16,172 nucleotides of DNA, from contig NZ_JAUMUL010000075.1 of the NCBI RefSeq assembly GCF_030530635.1, positions 1-16,172 on the forward strand, read 5' to 3'. The stretch is from Actinomyces sp. GTDB lineage: Bacteria > Actinomycetota > Actinomycetes > Actinomycetales > Actinomycetaceae. Position 1 is the first letter of the stretch. Each line of letters opens with the position of its first letter. The notes below the pieces were generated by a model, which saw only the letters and a list, made by a program, of their open reading frames with translations, had not been told where the DNA came from and did no database searches. Positions 6,215-13,100 of this stretch are shown in pieces. The position numbers and the translations under genes were made by a program.

Positions 6215-6769
6215 TCAAACCCGAAGAGCCACCCGACCGTCCTGCAAATTGACTAGCAGGACGTCGCCGGGTTCCCGCTGCGGACTACATACGAGCCACC
6301 CGTTGCGCGGTGTCGTAGAAACATCGATCCCGTCGAGTGCCAGGCGCTGGGTGGACCAAGCGACACCGGCCGAAGCTATCGCCACAATGTTCAGGTCGGT
6401 GATGAGCAGTAGCAGCGGCGGATCATGAAACGCTCGGGCAGCGACGACGCAGCGGCGGGCCTCGCGAACCTCCACGAATGATCCCGGATCGCGCACATCC
6501 CCCAGAAACGGTATTCCCCTGGCAACAATGCACGCCATCCACCGGTTAGGAGTGGGGAACGCCCCGCTCAGGGCCCTAATCCCCGGCGTGGGGGAGCGAA
6601 CGCCGAGAGTGTATGGGGCATGACCCTGCCCGGCTGCGTCACCTGGTTCCACCAGATACGTCTCCATATAGGAACCGAATTCCCTGCCTAGCTCGTAGTC
6701 GGGTGGTCCTCCGGGTGGCAGGTCGATGCCGCGAAGACGGAACCTGGAAGAGAAGCCGTGATAGTCCAT
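6215..6769 (-). CDS. Protein of unknown function, co-oriented with the uvrA2-type gene
   Basis: This 184-residue protein has no signal peptide or membrane segment. The C-terminal half looks like a conserved fold: RAFHDPPLLLLITDLNIVAI, then GVAWSTQRLALDGIDV, then NGWLVCSP and VLLVNLQDGRVA. This alternating strand-rich pattern is one I associate with uncharacterised bacterial proteins, but I cannot name a family. The start at ATG 6769 is 6 nt after the stop of the UvrA-like gene, so the two are very likely co-transcribed. No strong Shine-Dalgarno is visible, so it may depend on translational coupling. It ends 42 nt from the convergent vapC stop. Third-position GC bias seems weaker than in the flanking repair genes, hinting at different ancestry. 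Confidence 0.7.
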   Translation of the reverse strand: MDYHGFSSRFRLRGIDLPPGGPPDYELGREFGSYMETYLVEPGDAAGQGHAPYTLGVRSPTPGIRALSGAFPTPNRWMACIVARGIPFLGDVRDPGSFVEVREARRCVVAARAFHDPPLLLLITDLNIVAIASAGVAWSTQRLALDGIDVSTTPRNGWLVCSPQREPGDVLLVNLQDGRVALRV

Positions 6770-6775
6770 TGGTAT

Positions 6776-9418
6776 TCAGTGCCCGCCGCTTCGAGCCAAG
6801 TGCTCCGCCAAGTAGCGTCCCGTGATCGAAGCCGGATCGGCGGCCAGCTGCTCCGGGGTGCCGGCGGCGACCACGCGGCCGCCCGCCTCGCCGCCGCCCG
6901 GGCCCATGTCGATGACCCAGTCGGCGTTGGCGATCATGTCCAGGTCGTGCTCGATGACCACCACGCTTGCGCCCCGCTCCACCAGCCGGTCCAGCACGCC
7001 CAGCAGCACACGCACGTCCAGCGGGTGCAGGCCGATGCTCGGCTCGTCGAGCACGAACACCGTGCCGTGCTGGTCGCGGCCCAGGTCGGCCGAGAGCTTC
7101 AACCGCTGCGCCTCGCCACCGGACAGGGCCGTCGTCGTCTCCCCGAGCGTCAGGTAGCCCAGACCCAGCTCCGACAGCAGGCGCAGGTGACGGCGCACCT
7201 TGGGCAGGTCGGCGCAGGCCCGTTCGGCCTGGTCCACCGTCAGCGCCAGTAGCTCCGGCAGGGACAGCCCCGCGGCACCCCGGCCGCCGTCGCCCCCGTC
7301 GGTCTGGCCATCGCCCCCGTCGGCCTGCCGGTTGCCCGCCGCCCGGGCGCCTGCGGCCCCACCGCCCGGCACTCGGCGGATTTCACGCGCCGCCTCGCCG
7401 TAGCGGGAGCCGCCGCACTGGGGGCAGACGATGTCGACGTCGGGCAGGAACTGCACATCCAGGACGATCTGGCCGGTCCCGTCACAGTGATCGCAGCGCA
7501 GCGAGCCGGTGTTGTAGGAGAAGTCACCGGCCTTCAACCCCGCCTGGCACGCGGCCGGGGTACGCGCGTACACGCGCCGCAGCTCGTCCATGACCCCGGA
7601 GTAGGTGGCCACGGTTGAGCGGACATTCGTGCCGATGGGGGAGGCGTCGACGACGACCACTCGCTGTGTCTGCCCGGTCTGGATGGAGGTGGCCGGGGCG
7701 GGCAGGGGGACGTCGTCGGCGAGCGCGCGCACCGCCGGCACCAGCGACTCCAGCACCAGGGTGGTCTTGCCGGAACCGGACACGCCGGTCACGGCGGTGA
7801 GCCGCTGCTCGGGGATGGCGACGTCGAGGGCGCGGACAGTATGGATCGGTGCGGTCTCCAGGTGGATGGCGCCGTGGGTGAAGGCCGCTTCGGCCTCGGC
7901 CCGCTCGCGGCAGACGACCTCCGCCCGGCCGGTGATGAACGGGGCGATGCGGCTGGCCGGGTGGGTAACCGCCTGCTCCACCGGTGCGTTGACCACGATC
8001 TCGCCGCCCGCCTGCCCCGAGCCCGGACCGATCTCCAGCAGCCAGTCGGCCTCGCGCAGCAGGGCGACGTCGTGATCCACCACCAGCACCGAGTTGCCGT
8101 CCGCCAGCAGGTCCCGCACCACGCCGGTCAGGCCGTCCAGGTTGGCCGGGTGCAGGCCGATGCTCGGCTCGTCGAGTACGTAGAGCACCCCGGTGGTGCG
8201 GTTGCGTACGGCCCGGGCCAGCTGGACGCGCTGCCGCTCCCCGGTGGACAGGGTGGAGGAGGCCCGGTCCAGGCTCAGGTAGTCCAGGCCCAGATCCAGT
8301 AGGCGGCGGGCGGTGACGGTCAGCTCGTCGACGATCTGCCGGGCCATGGCCACCAGCTCCTGCGGCATGGTGTCCGGGATGCCGGCCGCCCACTGCACCA
8401 GGTCGCCGAGCGGGAGGCGGCACGCCTCGTCCAGGCCGATGCCGCGCACCTTCGTGGAGCGCACCGCCGCGGACAGGCGGGAGCCGCCGCAGTCCGGGCA
8501 GACGGCCTCGTGCAGGAACTTCTCCACCCGCTTCATACCGCGCTCGTCCTTCACCTTGGACAGCGCGTTCTCCACGGTGTGAACCGCGCTGTAGTAGGTG
8601 AAGTCCATCTCCGCGGCGACGCCGGTCTTGTCATTGACGTAGAGGATGTGCTTCTTCTCGGCGGGGCCGTGGAACACGATCTTCCGCTCCTGCTCCGTCA
8701 GCTCGCGAAAGGGGACATCCGTGCGCACGCCCATCTCGCGGGCCACGTCCTTCATGAGTGACCACATCAGGTTCTGCCAGGGGGCGACGGCGCCCTCGGC
8801 GATGGTCAGCGACTCGTCGGGCACCAGGCTCGCCTCATCCACGGTGCGCACGACGCCCGTGCCCTCGCAGCGGGGGCAGGCACCCTCGGAGTTGAAGGCC
8901 ATCATCTCGGCGCCCGGACCGTAGAACTCCACCCCACAGGTGGCGCAGGTGGTGGGGACCTCGAGGGCGACGTCGGTGCTGGGCGCATTGGGGTGGCCGT
9001 TGGGGCAGCAGTGCGAACCCAGGCGCGAGTAGGCCAGGCGCAGCGAGTTGAGCACCTCGGTGGAGGTGCCGAAGGTGGAGCGCACCCCGGGTACGGGTGG
9101 ACGCTGGTGCAGGGCCAGGGCGGCGGGGACGTGGAGGACCTCGTCGACGTCGGGGCGGGCCGCCTGCGTCAGGCGTCGGCGCGTGTAGGTGGACAGCGAC
9201 TCCAGGTAGCGGCGGGCGCCCTCCGCGTAGAGCACCCCCAGTGCCAGGGAGGACTTGCCCGACCCGGACACGCCCGCCACCGTCACCAGTTTCCCCAGCG
9301 GCACCTCGACGTCGAGGTTCTTGAGGTTGTGCACGCGGGCGCCGCGCACGCTGACGGTGCTCGGGCTGGACGGGGCAGTGCTGGCGGGTACGGCGCTGGC
9401 GGGCGCGGTGGCAGGCAT
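6776..9418 (-). CDS. UvrA2-type ABC ATPase (UvrA paralogue, DrrC-like)
   Basis: This 880-residue protein has two UvrA-type ABC modules. Walker A motifs are GVSGSGKSS (49-57) and GVSGSGKTT (545-553); signatures are LSTGE (390-394) and LSGGE (765-769); both Walker B regions read VLDEPSIGLHP. The C-terminal zinc module is CDHC (642-645), 19 residues, CPQC (665-668), followed by GGSRY. It is shorter than housekeeping UvrA (about 950), and its N-terminal module lacks space for the full UvrB-binding domain, as in UvrA2 and the daunorubicin-resistance protein DrrC. It probably senses DNA adducts or bound drugs, possibly without UvrB. A Gly/Asp/Gln-rich insert at about 697-713 comes from a 21-bp duplication. 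TAGCCT 6 nt before ATG 9418 suggests a leaderless mRNA. The downstream small gene is probably in the same transcript. Confidence 0.93.
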   Translation of the reverse strand: MPATAPASAVPASTAPSSPSTVSVRGARVHNLKNLDVEVPLGKLVTVAGVSGSGKSSLALGVLYAEGARRYLESLSTYTRRRLTQAARPDVDEVLHVPAALALHQRPPVPGVRSTFGTSTEVLNSLRLAYSRLGSHCCPNGHPNAPSTDVALEVPTTCATCGVEFYGPGAEMMAFNSEGACPRCEGTGVVRTVDEASLVPDESLTIAEGAVAPWQNLMWSLMKDVAREMGVRTDVPFRELTEQERKIVFHGPAEKKHILYVNDKTGVAAEMDFTYYSAVHTVENALSKVKDERGMKRVEKFLHEAVCPDCGGSRLSAAVRSTKVRGIGLDEACRLPLGDLVQWAAGIPDTMPQELVAMARQIVDELTVTARRLLDLGLDYLSLDRASSTLSTGERQRVQLARAVRNRTTGVLYVLDEPSIGLHPANLDGLTGVVRDLLADGNSVLVVDHDVALLREADWLLEIGPGSGQAGGEIVVNAPVEQAVTHPASRIAPFITGRAEVVCRERAEAEAAFTHGAIHLETAPIHTVRALDVAIPEQRLTAVTGVSGSGKTTLVLESLVPAVRALADDVPLPAPATSIQTGQTQRVVVVDASPIGTNVRSTVATYSGVMDELRRVYARTPAACQAGLKAGDFSYNTGSLRCDHCDGTGQIVLDVQFLPDVDIVCPQCGGSRYGEAAREIRRVPGGGAAGARAAGNRQADGGDGQTDGGDGGRGAAGLSLPELLALTVDQAERACADLPKVRRHLRLLSELGLGYLTLGETTTALSGGEAQRLKLSADLGRDQHGTVFVLDEPSIGLHPLDVRVLLGVLDRLVERGASVVVIEHDLDMIANADWVIDMGPGGGEAGGRVVAAGTPEQLAADPASITGRYLAEHLARSGGH
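7290..7331. repeat. 21-bp in-frame tandem duplication in the uvrA2-type gene
   Basis: Two adjacent copies beginning TCGCCCCCGTCGG (7290-7310 and 7311-7331) differ at a few bases. They encode a seven-residue repeat of the form (Q/A)(T/D)GGDG within a low-complexity loop after the zinc module. The period is a multiple of three, so the reading frame is kept. Confidence 0.6.
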
Positions 9419-9424
9419 GGGGTC

Positions 9425-9430
9425 AGGCTA
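9425..9430 (-). promoter_or_regulatory. -10-like hexamer of the uvrA2-type gene (leaderless start)
   Basis: On the minus strand TAGCCT lies 6 nt before the ATG at 9418, the same layout as at rarA. The 73-nt gap to the divergent HTH-MNT gene contains no Shine-Dalgarno for either gene. Confidence 0.45.
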
Positions 9431-9464
9431 CGTCGAGGCGCCGACACAAACACGCCGCAGCGTA

Positions 9465-9483
9465 ATAGCATTCCTGCTATACA
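9465..9483 (+). promoter_or_regulatory. Promoter and operator of the second HTH-MNT gene
   Basis: ATAGCA (9465-9470) and TGCTAT (9475-9480) form a perfect 6-bp inverted repeat with a 4-nt spacer. TGCTATACA (9475-9483) reads as an extended -10, 8 nt before the ATG at 9492, so the mRNA would be leaderless or nearly so. The repeat overlaps the -10, which fits repression by the encoded HTH protein (inference). Confidence 0.5.
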
Positions 9484-9491
9484 CTTTGAGC

Positions 9492-9962
9492 ATGAGGCGC
9501 TTCAACATTGATGCGGCGCCCGAACTCATCCATGCCGCACGACGTGACGCGGGGTTGACGCAGACCCAGTTGGCTGAACGTGCTGGCCTGCGGCAGCCGA
9601 GTCTGGCCCAGATGGAGTCGGGCAGGCGTTCCGTCTCCGACGAAATGCTGGAACGCGTCCTGCGTGCGGCCGACTACCGTCCGTCCATTCCGCTCGCCGC
9701 ACACGCCGATGAGATCAGCGCCAGTGCCAGGGCTCACGGCTTCGCGAATCCGCGGGTGTTCGGTTCAGCGCTGCGCGGTGAGGACACCTTCGACTCCGAT
9801 ATTGATCTGCTGGTCACGCCCGCCCCAGGCACCGACCTGTTCGATCTGGCCCTTTTCGCCGCCGAGGTTAAGGAGCTCACGGGATTCCCGGTCGAGGCGG
9901 TGGCTGATACCTCGGTGCCCGATGCCCTCAAGAGCGCCGTCCGAGAGGCGGTGCCGCTGTGA
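9492..9962 (+). CDS. XRE-type HTH-nucleotidyltransferase fusion, MntA-like (orphan)
   Basis: This 156-residue protein has an XRE-type helix-turn-helix (about 11-65: AGLTQTQLAERAGLRQPSLA, with MESGRR) joined to an MNT domain. The domain has signature GSx10DxD: G91-S92, D103 and D105. The third metal-ligand position reads FPVEAVAD, with Glu135 where the other MNT protein in this window has Asp139. In MntA-HepT-like systems this partner is the antitoxin and the XRE domain represses the operon. ATG 9492 is chosen because it follows the extended -10 by 8 nt and begins the HTH fold; a longer upstream frame has no support. Its stop overlaps a GTG (GTGA), the coupled start of a HEPN gene that now seems largely deleted. 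Confidence 0.87.
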   Translation: MRRFNIDAAPELIHAARRDAGLTQTQLAERAGLRQPSLAQMESGRRSVSDEMLERVLRAADYRPSIPLAAHADEISASARAHGFANPRVFGSALRGEDTFDSDIDLLVTPAPGTDLFDLALFAAEVKELTGFPVEAVADTSVPDALKSAVREAVPL

Positions 9963-10062
9963 ACAACGCCGTCAGTCGATGAATGATGACCTGTTCTGGG
10001 CGGTGACACAGAGGGTGCCGGAGATCCTGGACCGACTGATCGAGGAGTTCGGCAGGGCCTGA
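9959..10062 (+). pseudogene. Remnant of a HEPN (HepT-like) partner gene with an internal deletion
   Basis: A GTG at 9959 overlaps the MNT stop by 4 nt, as expected for a coupled HEPN start, but reads only VNNAVSR before a stop. Twenty bases further, in another frame, ATG 9979 opens 27 codons ending LFWAVTQRVPEILDRLIEEF, the kind of amphipathic helix that closes HEPN/DUF86 proteins (aspartate, then W, then P.L). The simplest reading is that the middle of the gene, including the Rx4HxY motif, was deleted. Alternatively the 27-residue peptide is an unrelated small ORF. The assignment rests on position and on the resemblance of a single helix. Confidence 0.5.
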
Positions 10063-10168
10063 GGACCGCTGACGGGCAAACGGCTCGTGGGGCGCCGCCC
10101 CCGCTCGAGCCAGAGCTGGCCGCCGCCGTCCGAGACGGCTGCGGGGCGGGCCAGAATGGGAATGATTA

Positions 10169-13100
10169 ATGTCGGAGGCCGCGCCTATCCTGGCCCCGAT
10201 GCCGCCCACACTGCCCGCTGCCTTCGCTCCCGCCACGCGCGCCTGGTTCGACGCCGCCTTCCCCACCGGGCCGACGCCGGTGCAGCGGCGCGCCTGGGAG
10301 GCGATCGGCCGCGGCGAGAACGCCCTGGTCATTGCTCCCACCGGCTCGGGTAAGACCCTGGCGGCCTTCCTGTCCGCCATCGACCACCTCTCCCGTCCCG
10401 TGGCGCAGGTGGCCCGGGGCGGTGAGCCCGCCCCTGTCGGTGTCGCCCCGGCCGGCGCTGCACCGGCCGATCGCCGCCGCACTCTGCAGCCGCGCGGGCG
10501 CGGGGCGCGGGTCCTATACATCTCCCCGCTCAAGGCCCTCGGCGCCGATGTGGAGCGCAACCTGCGCCGTCCCCTGGCCGGCATCACCGCGGCCGCCGCG
10601 GAACTGGGCGTACCCGCGGCACCGATCGCCGTCGGCATGCGCACGGGAGACACCACCCCCGCCGAGCGGCGCCGCCTGCGCACCAGCCCGCCGGACATCC
10701 TCATCACCACCCCCGAGTCGCTGTACCTGATGCTCACCAGCGCGGTGCGCGAGACGCTGCGCACCGTGGAGACCGTGATCGTCGACGAGATCCACTCCTT
10801 TGCCGGCCAGAAGCGCGGCACCCACCTGGCTCTGTCACTGGAGCGGCTGGACGACCTGTTGCCCCGCCCCGCTCAACGCATCGGCCTGTCTGCGACGGTC
10901 CGCCCGCCCGAGGAGATCGCCCGCTTCCTGGGCGGCCCCCACCCGGTCCGCATCATCGCCGACGACGCCGCCCACGCCACTCCCGATGTGACCGTCGCCG
11001 TGCCCGTGACGGACATGGCCCGCGTCCCGGCCACGCTCGACCGCCACGAGCGCGCCATGCGGGGTGCGCACGGCCGTGGAGGCCCTGACGGAAGGACGGG
11101 AATCGGCCGTGGCCCAGGCGGAGGGGTGCGGGCCGAGTCGGGCGCCCCGGCCCGCATGACGGCCTCCATCTGGCCGCATATCGAGCACGCCCTGCTGCAG
11201 CAGGTCCTCACCCACCGCACCACGCTGATCTTCGTCAACTCCCGGGGCGTGTGCGAGCGCCTGACCGCGCACCTGAACGAGGCCTACGCCGCCCACCTGG
11301 CCGAACTAGGTGCCGCGTCCGCCCCAGCGGCCGCTCGGGCCGGAGACCAGACCGCCGCGGCGGGCCCGGTCGACCCGCCACCCAGCATCCCCGAACCCGT
11401 CCGCCACCACGAGTCCTGGGAGATGGGCGCCTCCCAGCACACCCAGCCCCTGCCCGCCGACGCCCCGGTGATCGCCAAGGCCCACCACGGCTCGGTGTCC
11501 AAGGAGCAGCGCCGCCTGGTCGAGGAGGAGCTCAAGTCGGGCGAGCTGCGCTGCGTGGTGGCCACCGCCTCCCTGGAACTCGGCATCGACATGGGCTCCA
11601 TCGACCTGGTCCTCCAGGTGGCGCCCCCACCGTCGGTCGCCGCCGGATTGCAGCGCGTGGGCCGGGCCGAGCACCGCGTCGGCGGGCGGCCCCGCGGGGT
11701 CATCTACCCGATAGAACGCACCCAGCTCGTGGACGCCGTCGTCGCGGCCGAAGGCATGCGCAACGGCAGCATTGAACACACCGCGCTGGTGTCCAACGCG
11801 CTGGACGTGCTCGCCCAGCAGACGGTGGCCGCCGTCGCCGTCGAGGACCGCACCGTCGACGACTGGTACGCCACCGTCACCCGCGCCGCCCCGTACCGGG
11901 ACCTGCCCCGCACCGCCTTCGACTCCGTGCTGGAACTGCTCGCCGGCGGCTACGCCTCCGCCGACTTGAGCGACTTCTCCCCACGGATCATCTGGGACCG
12001 GTCCACCGGCGCGCTCGCCGCCCGCCCCAATGCGCAGCGCCTGGCCGTCGCCGCCTCCGGCACCATCCCCGACCGCGGCATGTTCCCGGTGATGCTGCCC
12101 GAGGGCGACGCCGCCGCCGGCCGCCGCCGTGTGGGGGAGTTGGATGAGGAGATGGTCAACGAGTCCAGCGTCGGGGAGGTGATCACCCTGGGTACCGCCT
12201 CCTGGCGCATCCGCGAGATCGGGGCGGACCGCGTCGTCGTCGACCCCGCCCCCGGCCGCAGCGCCCGGCTGCCCTTCTGGCGCGGGGAGGGGACTGGCCG
12301 CCCGGCCGCCACCGGTGCCGCCAAGGGCGCCTTCCTGCGGCAGGCGGCCGCGGCCCTGGGCGACGGCGGCTTCGGGGACCCGCCCCAGCCGGAGCTGACC
12401 GACCGCCTGCACCGCGCCGGCATGGACGCCGGCGCGCAGGCCAACCTGGTGGCGCTGCTGCGCGAGCAGCGGGCGGCGACCGGCGTCGTCCCCTCCGACG
12501 TTGATCTGGTGCTGGAGCGGTGCCGGGACGAGGCCGACAACTGGAGGCTGATCCTGCACAGCCCACTCGGTCGCCGCGTGCACGAGCCCTGGGCCATGGC
12601 AATCAAAGAGCGGGCCCGCCGCATGCTGGGGATCGACCCGCAGATCGTCACCGCCGACGACGGCATGGTGCTGCTCACGCCGCCCAGTGAGCGCCCGCCG
12701 GGCGCGGAGCTGTTCACCTTCGACCCCGCCGAGCTCGAACAACTGGTGCGCACCCGGGTCGACCAGACCGCCGTGTTCGCCGCCCGCTTCCGCGAGTGCG
12801 CCGCCCGCGCCCTGCTCATTCCCTCCGCGCGCCCCGGCCGCCGCACCCCGCTGTGGCTGCAGCGGCTGAAGGCCGGTCAGCTCCAGGAGGCCTCCCGGCA
12901 GTTCGCGCGCTTCCCGGTGCTGGTGGAGGCGGCCCGCGAATGCCTGCAGGACGTGTGGGATCTGCCCGCCCTGCGCGCCCTCATGGAGCGGGTGACCGCC
13001 GGGGACGCGCGCGTGGTCGAGGCGGTCACGCAGGTGCCCTCGCCCTTTGCCGGGCCGCTGCTGTTCGGCTACACCAGCACCTTCCTGTACCAGTACGACC

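Noticed and set aside
9255..9491. Upstream extension of the second HTH-MNT gene by 79 codons
   Set aside because: The extension is antisense to the uvrA2 N-terminus and crosses the promoter; the HTH fold begins at ATG 9492 after an extended -10.
10125..10139. GCCGTC-CGA-GACGGC hairpin as a terminator before lhr
   Set aside because: The stem is only 6 bp and is followed by a G-rich run, not by U residues.
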